From Kutzneria buriramensis (lineage in GTDB: Bacteria; Actinomycetota; Actinomycetes; Mycobacteriales; Pseudonocardiaceae), in the NCBI RefSeq assembly GCF_003387475.1, contig NZ_QUNO01000038.1, positions 1 through 51,273 of the forward strand: a DNA stretch of 51,273 nucleotides. The letters are read 5' to 3'. A program made the translations under genes and the position numbers. The notes beneath the pieces are model-generated. The model was not told the origin of the DNA, ran no database searches, and worked only from the letters and a program-made list of their open reading frames with translations. Positions 1-7,835 of this stretch are shown one piece after another (the stretch's first letter is position 1; the number at the start of each line of letters is the position of its first letter).

Positions 1-95
1 GCTCGCCGCCGGCGACACGATCACCGTGGACGCCACCGGCGCGGCGATCCTCGACCGCGCCAGCTGGCTCGCCCTGGCCCGGGATCACGCCGTCC
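1..95. repeat. Terminal redundancy, first copy (circular junction)
   Basis: Bases 1..95 are identical to 51179..51273. The repeat lies inside one open reading frame that continues correctly across the joint, so it is the overlap of a circularised sequence and not a biological long terminal repeat. The closed replicon is 51,178 bp. Confidence 0.95.
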
Positions 96-274
96 CGGCC
101 ACCGCGCTCGTGCTGCGGGTGACCCTGGCGACCGTGCTAGCGCGCAACGCCGACCGGGCCCGGCAGGTCCCCGCCGACGTCGTCACCGCGATGTGGACCG
201 CGATCGACCGCACCACCGCCGCCGAACTGCTCGCCGAAGGCTTCCGCTCTGTGATCGAGCTGCGCGAGCACTGA
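1..274 (+). CDS. P-loop kinase-like ATPase, C-terminal part (gene crosses the joint)
   Basis: This is the 3' end of the gene that begins at 50991. On the closed circle the protein is 153 residues. The part here follows the Walker A half and contains the strand end DATGA (about residues 66-70) and an arginine-rich helical segment (TLATVLARNADRARQ) that would serve as the lid in AAA_33/polynucleotide-kinase-like proteins, where arginines close over the bound phosphates. The stop is at 272..274. No extra domain follows, so it is a minimal kinase fold; the substrate cannot be told from sequence. Family assignment is moderate, reality of the gene is high. The next gene follows its own start-associated repeat. 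Confidence 0.75.
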   Translation, partial: LAAGDTITVDATGAAILDRASWLALARDHAVPATALVLRVTLATVLARNADRARQVPADVVTAMWTAIDRTTAAELLAEGFRSVIELREH

Positions 275-278
275 CACG

Positions 279-324
279 CTCCCAAACAGGGAAAACGCTG
301 CACTGAACTCCAGTAGGTACAGGA
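279..324 (+). promoter_or_regulatory. Start-associated bipartite repeat, copy 1
   Basis: Box A (CTCCCAAACAGGGAAAAC, 279..296) is followed 14 nt after GAAAAC by CAGTAG and then GTACAGGA (box B, 302..324). The start codon of the membrane protein gene is at 342, 45 nt after box A. The same two boxes with the same spacing recur upstream of many genes on this plasmid. Function is inferred to be a common promoter or leader. Confidence 0.8.
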
Positions 325-341
325 AGCAAGGAGGGGTACCC

Positions 342-932
342 ATGGCTCAGCCCACGCCGGTCGCCGCCGACCGGGACGGCGCCACCGACACCGAGATGAC
401 GCTGATCCTCACCGAGTACGACCAGGTCAAAGGCGAGCAGCGCAACCGCATCCAGCACCGCGACGGCCTCGTGTACACCACGATCGCCGCGATGGGCGCC
501 GTCATCGCCGCCACCATCGGCCAGCACAACGCCGCGGTGCTGTTGCTGCTGCCGCCCGTGGCCATCGTGCTGGGCTGGAAGTACCTCGCCAACGACGAGA
601 AGATCGGCAGCGCCAACCGCTACGTGCGCGAGCAGTTGTCCCCGCGAGCCGCCGAGATCGCCGGCGTCCCCGGGGCGTTCGGGTGGGAGAGCTACCACCG
701 GACCGGCGTGTTCTGCCGGGCTCGCTGGCTGGTGCAGCTAGCGGTCGATCTGCTCGCCTTCACCGTGCTTCCGGCGGCCGCGCTGGTCGGGTTCTGGGTC
801 GTGGGCCCCTGCCCGGCCGGCCTGGCGGTCGTGTCCGTCGCCGAGGCCTTGCTGTTGACCGGGTTCGGCTGGCTGGTCTGGCTGGCGTGCCGGCCTCTCA
901 CCGGACACGACACCCGGCATGCCCAGTTGTAG
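342..932 (+). CDS. Four-helix integral membrane protein (SLATT-like topology)
   Basis: A 196-residue protein with two pairs of hydrophobic segments: about residues 47-60 and 64-80, then about 132-152 and 158-185, separated by a polar middle loop (NDEKIGSANRYVREQL). An N-terminal polar helix with many charged residues (EYDQVKGEQRNRIQHRDG) precedes the first pair. Paired TM helices behind such a helix are typical of SLATT-type and other small actinobacterial membrane effectors, but I see no diagnostic motif, so that link is weak. The start has a good ribosome site (GGAGGGG) and lies behind start-associated repeat copy 1. It could equally be a structural or transfer-related membrane protein. Confidence 0.7.
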   Translation: MAQPTPVAADRDGATDTEMTLILTEYDQVKGEQRNRIQHRDGLVYTTIAAMGAVIAATIGQHNAAVLLLLPPVAIVLGWKYLANDEKIGSANRYVREQLSPRAAEIAGVPGAFGWESYHRTGVFCRARWLVQLAVDLLAFTVLPAAALVGFWVVGPCPAGLAVVSVAEALLLTGFGWLVWLACRPLTGHDTRHAQL

Positions 933-960
933 CCCCTCAACGCTCTGCGTGCGAAACCTG

Positions 961-1014
961 CTCCAAACAGGGAGAACAGCCTCTCCGACGCACTGAAATC
1001 CAGTAGGTCCAGGA
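961..1014 (+). promoter_or_regulatory. Start-associated bipartite repeat, copy 2 (long spacing)
   Basis: Box A CTCCAAACAGGGAGAAC (961..977) and box B (992..1014, ACTGAAATCCAGTAGGTCC...). The gap between boxes is about 9 nt longer than in other copies, and the next start codon (1217) is about 240 nt away, so this copy may drive a long leader or be degenerate. Confidence 0.65.
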
Positions 1015-1216
1015 ACTTGAACCCGAGCGCCTTGAGTCGCTACCCTGGCATCCGGCTCGCGCACAGCCCGTTGTCGCCGCACCGACGCCCACGCCGTCAC
1101 GCGGATGCCGACCAAGGTCTTTGATCGCGCAACTCGCACCATCCCGTACGTGACCCGTGCCGTCGTATGTCGACCCGGGCGCCGGGGCGTGGGGCCGCCG
1201 CCCATGGAGATCGACC

Positions 1217-2467
1217 ATGACTCGCGACGATCCGTTCAAGACCCGCGTCCGCCAGCGGATGGCCGTCACCGACGAGAGCTACACCCAGGCCCGCCGGCTG
1301 CTCGCCGACTACCCGGCCCCCACCGCCGACGAGCTGGCCATCGCCATGGTGGTCGAGCAGCGCTACGAGGCCCCTGCCCTGCTTCCCGACATCCGGTTCG
1401 CGCTGCCCGACCACTTCGGCCAGCCCGGCCCGGACGGCGAGGTCCGGCTGTCCGGCCGCGGCGAGTGGGTCGCCGGACAGCCGTGCCTGGCCATCGAGCT
1501 GATCGCGATCAGCAACAACCCGACCAACAAGATCCCGGGCGCATGGTGGACGTCGTTCGGCATCGAGCTGCACGAACACGGCTGGGCCTACTCGACCGCC
1601 GGCGCCGGCACCCTGGACTGGACGCTGACCCTGCGCCCGGTGCAGGGCGACGTGTGCGCCCCGACCGCCGTCCGCCTGGCCTATCCCGATGGAAAAGCCC
1701 TGTTTGATGGGCCTGTCGCGCTGTCGCCGGACTGGCTGACGAAGGTCCGCTCGCACCCGGCCGGCCTGCTGATCGTGGCCGGCCCGGTGTCCGGCAGCCA
1801 GTTCCCGCGCCGCTTCACCGACGGCCTGGTCGCCGACATGCTCAGCACTGCCGACCTGATCGCCACCCGCGTCCCGGTGACCATGGACTGGTCGCTCACC
1901 ACGGGCATGACGGCCGAGGAGATCGCTGTCACGCGCATCGAGGGCCAGGGCGTGCGGGCGCTGCCGGCCGACGCCACGCCGGCGCAGCGCGCCCGCGCCG
2001 AAGCCACCTGGCACTCCATGCGCCAGGCCGACGAGGCCTGCCGCTGCTCCGGGACCGGCTGCCACCACGGCAAGGCGCATGACGACGGCGAGGACGAGCC
2101 CTGTCCCGGCCGGCTGCTGCACATCGACCGGTTCCCCGGCTCGCTGTGGACGACGGCGGCCTGGCACGACGTGTACGCCTGCGACACCTGCGAGGAGCTC
2201 TTGGAGGCCGAGGCCACGCTGCCCGACCTGCCGTGGGGCGAGCACTACACCGAGGCCTCTGCCGGCGGCGGAGAGCCGCGTGGCGGCACCCGCGTGTACG
2301 CCGGCGTGCGCCACCCCAACTTTCCCGAGTTCGACGAGGAGGACCAGCCCGTGGACGCGGCCGAGGAGTTCGACGAGGACTACTACGGCTCCGACGACCC
2401 GAACGACCCCGACTACGTCTTCTGCCGGGAGTGCGGCGCCGACAACGAGTACAGCTGTGACTGCTGA
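1217..2467 (+). CDS. Hypothetical protein with cysteine-rich C-terminal half
   Basis: 416 residues from ATG 1217, chosen over the upstream in-frame GTG because GGAGA precedes it. The N-terminus (KTRVRQRMAVTDESYTQARR) resembles a short helix common at the start of actinobacterial plasmid proteins. The C-terminal half has cysteine/histidine clusters: CRCSGTGCHHG (about residues 279-289), CDTCEELL (about 327-334) and a final FCREC...CDC, which suggests zinc binding. An acidic stretch (FDEEDQPVDAAEEFDEDYY) lies before the end. The stop overlaps the start of the Prim-Pol gene by 11 bases, so the two are translationally coupled and a role beside the primase is likely. No enzymatic motif is recognised. 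Confidence 0.75.
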   Translation: MTRDDPFKTRVRQRMAVTDESYTQARRLLADYPAPTADELAIAMVVEQRYEAPALLPDIRFALPDHFGQPGPDGEVRLSGRGEWVAGQPCLAIELIAISNNPTNKIPGAWWTSFGIELHEHGWAYSTAGAGTLDWTLTLRPVQGDVCAPTAVRLAYPDGKALFDGPVALSPDWLTKVRSHPAGLLIVAGPVSGSQFPRRFTDGLVADMLSTADLIATRVPVTMDWSLTTGMTAEEIAVTRIEGQGVRALPADATPAQRARAEATWHSMRQADEACRCSGTGCHHGKAHDDGEDEPCPGRLLHIDRFPGSLWTTAAWHDVYACDTCEELLEAEATLPDLPWGEHYTEASAGGGEPRGGTRVYAGVRHPNFPEFDEEDQPVDAAEEFDEDYYGSDDPNDPDYVFCRECGADNEYSCDC

Positions 2468-2996
2468 CCTCGCCGCGGCCGCGCTCATCGACCGGGGCCT
2501 GGCGGTGTTCCCGCTGCCGCCAGGCGCCCGCCGGCCCGACCAACGCGGCTGGTCAGCGCGGTGCACGACCAACCCCGCCGACGTGCGGAGCAGGTGGCCG
2601 GCGCAGGCCAACATCGGCGTCGGCTGCCGCGCCAGCGGTGTCGTCGTGCTCGACCTCGACCGGCACGCCCACGGCCCGGACGGCGTCGCCGCGTTCACCG
2701 AGCTGTGCGCGCGACACCAGCAGCCGCTCCCCCGCACGCTGCGCGTGCGCACGCCCCACGGCCAACACCTGTTCCTGCGTGTCCCCGCCGGCGGGCCGCC
2801 GATCGACAGCAGCTCCGGCACCGCCTCGCCGTTCGGGCCGGGCATCGACGTCCGCGCGCCCGGCCAGCGCACCGGCGGCTACGTCGTCGGCGCCGGCTCC
2901 GTCGTGGACGGCGTGCGCTACGAGATCGACCAGGACCACGACATCGCGGACCTGCCGGCATGGCTGGCCGCCCTGCTCCTCGAGGAGGACCGGTGA
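2457..2996 (+). CDS. Stand-alone bifunctional primase/polymerase (Prim-Pol) domain protein
   Basis: 179 residues from GTG 2457. The fold signature is clear: an N-terminal ALIDRGLAVFPLPPG strand, GVGCRASGVVVLDLDRH with the metal-binding DLD (about residues 65-67), TPHGQHLFLRVP, and GIDVRAPGQRTGGYVVGAGS, the conserved last part of the domain. These match the N-terminal Prim-Pol family seen in integrated and free actinobacterial plasmids, usually fused to or paired with a helicase. Here the protein stops after the primase domain and no helicase follows. It probably primes plasmid DNA synthesis. It is coupled to the upstream gene by overlap, and the next gene starts at its stop codon (GTGA). Confidence 0.88.
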   Translation: MTADLAAAALIDRGLAVFPLPPGARRPDQRGWSARCTTNPADVRSRWPAQANIGVGCRASGVVVLDLDRHAHGPDGVAAFTELCARHQQPLPRTLRVRTPHGQHLFLRVPAGGPPIDSSSGTASPFGPGIDVRAPGQRTGGYVVGAGSVVDGVRYEIDQDHDIADLPAWLAALLLEEDR

Positions 2997-3178
2997 GGAT
3001 CACCATCGAGGGCGACCTGGCCGAGCTCGCCGAGGCCGGCGCACGCCTCGGCGAGGTGTTCACGTTGACGTCGGTCTCCGAGCCGTACGAGAACACCCGC
3101 CCGGGCCGGCCTGGGTTCGGCAAGTTCCGGCTCTACGTCCGGGCCGAACTGCCACCGCCCGACGGCCGCCGGAACTAG
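2993..3178 (+). CDS. Small conserved-looking protein coupled to Prim-Pol
   Basis: 61 residues. GTG 2993 overlaps the Prim-Pol stop by four bases, which fixes the start. The sequence begins RITIEGDLAELAEAGARL and ends FRLYVRAELPPPDGRRN, suggesting a small alpha/beta protein with a basic tail. Position suggests a helper of the replication pair. No family was recognised. Confidence 0.7.
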   Translation: MRITIEGDLAELAEAGARLGEVFTLTSVSEPYENTRPGRPGFGKFRLYVRAELPPPDGRRN

Positions 3179-3189
3179 TCCGCATACCC

Positions 3190-3205
3190 ATCAAACAGGG
3201 AAAAC
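3190..3205 (+). promoter_or_regulatory. Start-associated box A, isolated copy
   Basis: ATCAAACAGGGAAAAC matches box A at most positions, but no box B follows at the usual distance. The parS-like palindrome lies 28 bases downstream. It is probably a relic or a partial site. Confidence 0.45.
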
Positions 3206-3233
3206 ACGCCTGCGTGCCATGTCGGACAGGCCG

Positions 3234-3252
3234 GTGGAAAGACTCTTTCCAC
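3234..3252. other. parS-like palindrome, copy 1
   Basis: Perfect 19-bp palindrome GTGGAAAGACTCTTTCCAC (9-bp arms around one base). It is one of seven copies between 3.2 and 13.4 kb, clustered around parAB. Confidence 0.75.
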
Positions 3253-3400
3253 ACCCACTGAAGGCCAGGAGCATCAGGGAAGCACTGCGCGCGGCCCGGG
3301 ACCAGCTCGACGGTCTCGGGCCGTTGTCCTGCAGACCGCCGGCGGCGGTGCCCACAGCCATGGTGCTGACGGGGATGGGTCGACGGCGGACGGGGGCGAA

Positions 3401-3661
3401 GTGGTGACCAATAGATACTTGTCGGCGTCATCGTCGGCGGCGACAACGCCCCCTGAGCTGCAACAACAGGACCGCCGCCGCAGACGGGTCCGGTACGGGC
3501 GGCAGTACGGAGGGCGGCACGGGCGGGAGTACGGGCGGCGGCACGGAGGACGGTACGGGCGGCGGTACGGACCGCTGAGCCCCCCCGGCCAGCGTCCCGA
3601 CTGCCCCGTCCAGCCGACGTTGGCGGAGCTGGTGGCCGAGAGGCCGGCCTGCATGGCGTGA
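3401..3661 (+). CDS. Doubtful small ORF over a 12-bp tandem repeat
   Basis: A possible 86-residue protein from GTG 3401 after a GGGGGCG stretch. Its middle is Arg/Tyr/Gly-rich because the frame reads the 12-bp repeat at 3492..3575. Codon choice is poorer in third-position GC than in neighbours, and other frames are also open here, so it may not be translated. Confidence 0.25.
   Translation: MVTNRYLSASSSAATTPPELQQQDRRRRRVRYGRQYGGRHGREYGRRHGGRYGRRYGPLSPPGQRPDCPVQPTLAELVAERPACMA
3492..3575. repeat. Seven tandem 12-bp repeats
   Basis: Seven consecutive units of the pattern GGTACGGGCGGC (variants AGTACGGAGGGC, GGCACGGGCGGG and similar). In one frame it reads GTGG/STEG-type four-residue units. 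It may be a low-complexity coding relic or a protein-binding array. Confidence 0.75.
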
Positions 3662-3730
3662 GCCAGACGTGGGTCGAACGTGGGTTGGACGGTTTGCCCC
3701 CGGAGCTCGTTCTCCAGCACCGTGTCGCTC

Positions 3731-4060
3731 ATGACGAACGTGATCCGGGCCGAACTGGTCCGTGAGGTGCTGGATGACGTGCTCATGGCCGAGAAGCGGG
3801 CGGAGCAGCCAGCTCTGCCCGCGGAGGAACTCTCCCCGGAGCTGTGGACCGTGATTTGGGGCCACGACAAGGAGGAGGAGTCAGGCAAGGACTACCAACT
3901 CGCCGCGCTGGTCGGTCGCGTACTGGCGGAAGCCACCTTGATCCGCGCCACGGTGTCGTGGACGCTCGCCGGCACCCCACCAGCAGGGCGCACCCTGCCC
4001 GAAGCCGTCGCCGATCTTGGGATCACCCTGCACGAGAGGTGGCCGACCACGTGGCGATGA
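3731..4060 (+). CDS. Hypothetical protein, first of a coupled pair
   Basis: 109 residues from ATG 3731, mostly helical and charged (RAELVREVLDDVLMAEKRAE). No motif or membrane segment is seen. Strong third-position GC supports coding. The ribosome site is weak. Its stop overlaps the next start (ATGA), so the two are co-translated. Function unknown. Confidence 0.65.
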   Translation: MTNVIRAELVREVLDDVLMAEKRAEQPALPAEELSPELWTVIWGHDKEEESGKDYQLAALVGRVLAEATLIRATVSWTLAGTPPAGRTLPEAVADLGITLHERWPTTWR

Positions 4061-4611
4061 CCGAGCCGGAACGGACACCAGCGGGCGCTGCCGACACCCG
4101 GCGGACGGACGTGGTCGAGCTGTCCGTGCCCCGGCACGATCTCGGCATGGAGACCGAGCTGCGCGTGCAGGCAGCGGTGTGGTTACTCGACGACGGCCCG
4201 CTTGCCTTCCTGTTCTGCGACGATCCCCGCCGCACGGCCGAGACCACGGCCGCCGGCGAAAGTGTTGACCTGCTGTTCTCCACGGTTCACGAGTTCGGAC
4301 TGCCGTGGCTGCATCCCGACGACGAGCTCACGTTCGCGCCCGCCGCCGGCTGGTGGTGCCGCGTCGAGGGCCAGGACCAGATCACCGTGGAGTGGCCCGG
4401 CCCGACCGGCTACCCGTTCCTGTTCGACCTGGACCTGCCATGGCCCCCTGGCTGGTGGGACGCCGCCCGGGCGAGAGGCTTCGTGGTCCTGCTGTGCGGG
4501 CGCTTCGCATCGCTCGGGGAGCGCGAACCCTACGACGTGCTCATGGCGGCCGCCGCCGACGGCGGTCTCGCCGGCGGCGCCGTCCCCTTCGAGTCCCGCC
4601 GTGGCGTCTGA
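4057..4611 (+). CDS. Hypothetical protein, second of a coupled pair
   Basis: 184 residues. ATG 4057 overlaps the preceding stop. The sequence is rich in Trp and Pro (PWLHPDDELTFAPAAGWWC, WPGPTGYPFLFDLDLPWPPG), suggesting a compact globular alpha/beta protein in the cytoplasm. No catalytic signature or membrane helix is evident. Codon bias is normal for the plasmid. The function is unknown; coupling suggests it acts with its upstream partner. Confidence 0.7.
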   Translation: MTEPERTPAGAADTRRTDVVELSVPRHDLGMETELRVQAAVWLLDDGPLAFLFCDDPRRTAETTAAGESVDLLFSTVHEFGLPWLHPDDELTFAPAAGWWCRVEGQDQITVEWPGPTGYPFLFDLDLPWPPGWWDAARARGFVVLLCGRFASLGEREPYDVLMAAAADGGLAGGAVPFESRRGV

Positions 4612-4740
4612 CCTGAGCCTGCGGCACACGTCCCAGTTCGCTGACGAACACCTCGTCGACGAGCGCGCACGGTCCCGAGCGGACCGCCCATCCATGGCCG
4701 TCGCCCCTGACATGCTCCCCCGTGAACCAGGCCAGCAACG

Positions 4741-4757
4741 CTCCAAACAGGGAGAAC
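4741..4757 (+). promoter_or_regulatory. Start-associated box A
   Basis: CTCCAAACAGGGAGAAC, 99 bases before the GTG at 4857. No clear CAGTA box follows at the standard spacing. Confidence 0.6.
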
Positions 4758-4856
4758 ACCGGCCAAGCGTTCGTCTGAAATGGACTGACCGAAGACGGCT
4801 CCGAGACCGCGGCGCGCCACGTCGACGCGGTCGCGCGGGGAGAGCACGATGCCCTC

Positions 4857-5456
4857 GTGAACCGTGACGCCGTGACGCCGCCGAGGGCGACCTGCGGCTA
4901 CCTGATGCGGGGACCAGGAGTGCCCTGCGGACTGCCGCCTGGGCACGACCTGCCGCACCGGCCTGGGGAGCCGCGGTTCGCGGTGCTGCCGGCGCCGGTC
5001 GCTTCCAAGCCGCTGGTCTCCCGGCGGCAGGCCCGGCGAGCCGAGCTCGACGCCGCCTACCGCGACCAGCTCAACCTCGCGGCCGATCAGCCGCTGCCCG
5101 GCGCGCTGGGCAGCACAGGAACGCGGCCCAAGGACAAGTCACCTGCCGCCAGGGCCGCCACGAGAAAGCGGCGACAACGTGCGGCCCGCCGCCGGGCTGA
5201 GCCGTCGGCGACCAGCACCACGAAGTCGGCCATGCCCCGGGCGGCGGTGCCGAAGGCCACCGAGCCCAGCACCTGCTCGGCGTGCGGCCGCGAGGTCCCC
5301 GCCGGCACCCCGATCGGCCAGTACCTCGGGCAGCAGGCCCACCGCACCTGCGCCAGGCAGCGCCAGGCCCAGGACGAGATCCTGCGGGGCACTACCTTCC
5401 GCGGGCATCAGGCATCGACCTGGCGACGAGGGCGCGGGCCCGGCAGCGTGGCGTGA
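4857..5456 (+). CDS. Basic hypothetical protein with N- and C-terminal cysteine clusters
   Basis: 199 residues from GTG 4857. The N-terminus has a Cys/His pattern (TCGYLMRGPGVPCGLPPGHDLPH), and a second probable zinc site lies near the C-terminus (CSACGREVP, then HRTC, about residues 140-165). The middle is very basic (RAATRKRRQRAARRRAE), consistent with nucleic-acid binding. It is the last gene before the oriT-like hairpin and the mobilisation genes, so it might be an accessory to DNA processing; that is inference from position only. Confidence 0.6.
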   Translation: MNRDAVTPPRATCGYLMRGPGVPCGLPPGHDLPHRPGEPRFAVLPAPVASKPLVSRRQARRAELDAAYRDQLNLAADQPLPGALGSTGTRPKDKSPAARAATRKRRQRAARRRAEPSATSTTKSAMPRAAVPKATEPSTCSACGREVPAGTPIGQYLGQQAHRTCARQRQAQDEILRGTTFRGHQASTWRRGRGPGSVA

Positions 5457-5596
5457 CGGCCTGGGGGCCACCTGCGCCACGGCGACAACGTCCTGATCGG
5501 CGCGCTGGGGGGCCGGACACCTTGAGTGCTGGCTTCGTGCCGGGCAGCCTGGCGTGCCCGGAGCAAGAAGTGCATCAGCAAGCTGATGCGAAAAGC

Positions 5597-5613
5597 CTCC
5601 AAACAGGAACAAC
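5597..5613 (+). promoter_or_regulatory. Start-associated box A, weak copy before the mob region
   Basis: CTCCAAACAGGAACAAC differs from box A in its last third. It is 132 bases upstream of the mobC-like start and just before the large inverted repeat. Confidence 0.4.
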
Positions 5614-5647
5614 GCCGCGACAACCCCGCCGGCGACACGCGACAACG

Positions 5648-5710
5648 CTCCCCCACGACACCCCGCCTGATGTCACGTACCGTGACATCAGGCGCGTTGT
5701 CTCGGGGGAG
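5648..5710. other. Candidate oriT hairpin / mob operator
   Basis: A 63-bp inverted repeat: two 30-base arms around TAC, matching at 26 of 30 positions, with a perfect 14-bp core (CGCCTGATGTCACG on the left). It lies 35 bases before the MobC-like gene and the relaxase, where plasmid origins of transfer usually sit. It may also be an autoregulatory operator. The nick site cannot be placed by eye. Confidence 0.7.
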
Positions 5711-5745
5711 ACGTCACCAGCGCGCGACGCCAACGGGGGGAACCG

Positions 5746-6186
5746 ATGGGCAACCGCACGACCGCGTTCGAGCTGCACTACACCGCCACCGGCCGCGTCG
5801 CCGGCGTGCCCGGCGGCCGCAAGAACCCCGTCTACATCCGCCTGTCCGACGACGAGCTGCGGTTCCTAGAGAGCGCGGCCGCCGAGGCCGACATCCAGCT
5901 GTCCGCCTACGTGCACACCGCCGCGTTGACCTTCGTGCCGGGCCCGCGCTCCCCGCACCGCGTCCGGCCCCGGGTCCGCTCCGCCGCCCGCGACAAGGCG
6001 CTGTTCACGGAGCTGACCCGACACCACCGGCAGCTCGTCGGCATCGCCACCAACCTCAACCAGCTCGCCCACCAGGCCAACCTCAACGGCTGGGTGCTCC
6101 CCGCCGAACTCGCCGACGCCGGCGTTCGGCTCGCCAGCCTCCTCGAGGACCTGTCCGCGGTGCTCGGCTTCCTGCGACCCCGATGA
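5746..6186 (+). CDS. mobC: MobC-like relaxosome accessory protein
   Basis: 146 residues from ATG 5746. The first part (NPVYIRLSDDELRFLESAAAE) fits a ribbon-helix-helix DNA-binding strand and helix, and the second part (LTRHHRQLVGIATNLNQLAH) is the characteristic helix of MobC-type mobilisation proteins. Members bind oriT and help the relaxase to open the strands. Its stop overlaps the relaxase start by four bases, which supports a shared job. The oriT-like hairpin is immediately upstream. Confidence 0.85.
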   Translation: MGNRTTAFELHYTATGRVAGVPGGRKNPVYIRLSDDELRFLESAAAEADIQLSAYVHTAALTFVPGPRSPHRVRPRVRSAARDKALFTELTRHHRQLVGIATNLNQLAHQANLNGWVLPAELADAGVRLASLLEDLSAVLGFLRPR

Positions 6187-7835
6187 TCACCAAGCCGCTC
6201 CCCCGCCACCACGACCTCGCCGCGCTGATCTTCTACCTGTTCAAACAAGGCCAGGAGCCCGGCGAGGCCGAGCAGCACGAGGCCGACCACGACCACAAGG
6301 AGTGCCTGCACGTCGATCCGCACCTGGTCGCCGCCTGGGACCCCAGCCTGCTCGACGGCCAGCTGCTCGACGGCACACCGGCCCGCCCGGACGAGGCCGG
6401 GCAGCGCGCCCTGGTCGACCTCATGGACAGCCCAAGGCTGCTGTTCGGGGTGAACCTCAAGGCCGGGCACGTCTACCACGTGCCGATCGCCGCCCACCCC
6501 GACGACGGCGTGCTCGGCGACCAGCGCTGGGCCGAGCTGGCCGAGCAGGCCGTGGCCGCGATCGGCGTGCAGAACTGCCGGTGGGTCGCCGTCTGGCACG
6601 GCCCGAACGCCGCCGGCGCCGACCACATCCACCTGGCGGTGCAGCTGGTCGGCGAGGACGGCAAGACCGCCCGGCTGTCCTACGACGAACGCAAGCTGCG
6701 GACCTGGGCAAACCAGGTCGAGGAACGCCTGGACCTGGTGCGCACCGCGCGAGCTGGATCCGGCGCCCGGGGCCTGACCCGCGCCGAGCACGAGCGCGCC
6801 AAGGCCACCGGCGTCGAGCCTGAACGCCGCCAGCTGGCCCGCCTGGTGCGCGCCGCGGCCGCCGGCGCCAGCAACGAGATGGACTTCCTGGCCGCGCTCA
6901 AGGCCAAGGACGTCGACGTGCGGCCACGCGTCGAGCAGGGCCTGGTCGTCGGCTACTCCGTCGCGCGGCCGCCGGCAGGCACCGGTGGAAAGACTCCTTC
7001 CACCGACTCGACCCCGGCGCTGCGCCTGGCCGGCGGCCAGCTTGCCCGGGACCTGACGCTGCCGCGGCTGCGCGAGCACTGGCCCCCGCCGGAGAACCGG
7101 GTCGCCGAGGCCGCCCTGCTCGCCCACTGGGAGCGGCCGGGCGAGCTGCCCGAACCCCGCCGCGCCGTCCGGTGGAACACCGTGCAGATCGAGCTGAACA
7201 AGGCCAAGGCGGCTGCGGCCGCGCTCGACCCCGACGACCAGGAGCGGTGGAACACGGCGGTCACCGAGACCGCCGAGCTGGTGTGCGTGCTGGCCGTCCG
7301 CCTCGAACGCGACCAGCCCGGCCCGCTGCACCGCGCCGCAGACGCCCTGCTCGACGCCGCCCGGCTGGGTAGGCCCCAGGACCACAGGGCGGCCTGGAAA
7401 GACTCTTTCCACCGCCAGGTTGTCCTGCCGATGCTGGCCAAGGCCGCCCGGATCGCCGCCTACTCGGCCGACCCGGCCCCGGTGCTGGCCCTGGCGGTGC
7501 TGGCCATCGTCGCGGTGCTGGTCTACGACCTGGCCACCCGTCAGCGCCACGACCAGCAGCCCGGCCAGTCCGGGCCCGCCCTGCACCGCGCCGCCGGCGA
7601 ACTCGCCGAGCACCGGCCTGCGCCGGCGAATCCCGCTGCCGCCGGCCCGCTGGCGGCGGACCCCGCGACCGTCGACGACAGCGCGGCGCGTGACGCCGCC
7701 GCCAAGGTCCACGTGAGCGCGACCGGCGCCCCGAAGACGACCAGGCGCTCCTTGATCGAGCCGATGGGCCGCCGGCCCGGCACGCACTCCTCCGGCGACC
7801 AGCCGCAGGCCGGCTCCCGGACGAAGGCGCGGTGA
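6183..7835 (+). CDS. MobA/VirD2-like relaxase
   Basis: 550 residues from ATG 6183, coupled to the MobC-like gene. The N-terminal part resembles MOB-P relaxases: a tyrosine near the start (LIFYLFKQG, about residue 19) is a candidate nicking residue, and the metal-binding histidine motif is visible as VWHGPNAAGADHIHLAVQL (about residues 137-155, HxH at its end). The C-terminal 250 residues are helical, with one hydrophobic segment (VLALAVLAIVAVLVYDLA, about 437-454), unusual for a soluble relaxase and perhaps a membrane anchor near the transfer channel. Two parS-like palindromes lie inside the gene and are read as GKTPST and WKDSFH. Confidence 0.85.
   Translation: MITKPLPRHHDLAALIFYLFKQGQEPGEAEQHEADHDHKECLHVDPHLVAAWDPSLLDGQLLDGTPARPDEAGQRALVDLMDSPRLLFGVNLKAGHVYHVPIAAHPDDGVLGDQRWAELAEQAVAAIGVQNCRWVAVWHGPNAAGADHIHLAVQLVGEDGKTARLSYDERKLRTWANQVEERLDLVRTARAGSGARGLTRAEHERAKATGVEPERRQLARLVRAAAAGASNEMDFLAALKAKDVDVRPRVEQGLVVGYSVARPPAGTGGKTPSTDSTPALRLAGGQLARDLTLPRLREHWPPPENRVAEAALLAHWERPGELPEPRRAVRWNTVQIELNKAKAAAAALDPDDQERWNTAVTETAELVCVLAVRLERDQPGPLHRAADALLDAARLGRPQDHRAAWKDSFHRQVVLPMLAKAARIAAYSADPAPVLALAVLAIVAVLVYDLATRQRHDQQPGQSGPALHRAAGELAEHRPAPANPAAAGPLAADPATVDDSAARDAAAKVHVSATGAPKTTRRSLIEPMGRRPGTHSSGDQPQAGSRTKAR
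6985..7003. other. parS-like palindrome, copy 2 (inside the relaxase gene)
   Basis: GTGGAAAGACTCCTTCCAC, one mismatch from a perfect palindrome, in the coding region of the relaxase. Confidence 0.65.
7394..7412. other. parS-like palindrome, copy 3 (inside the relaxase gene)
   Basis: CTGGAAAGACTCTTTCCAC, differing only in the first base from the consensus, in the coding region of the relaxase. Confidence 0.65.

Noticed and set aside
1-95. Direct terminal repeats as possible element ends
   Set aside because: The repeat is exact and in frame inside one gene, so it is circular overlap.
3492-3575. CRISPR array
   Set aside because: The 12-bp units are contiguous with no spacers, and no cas genes exist.
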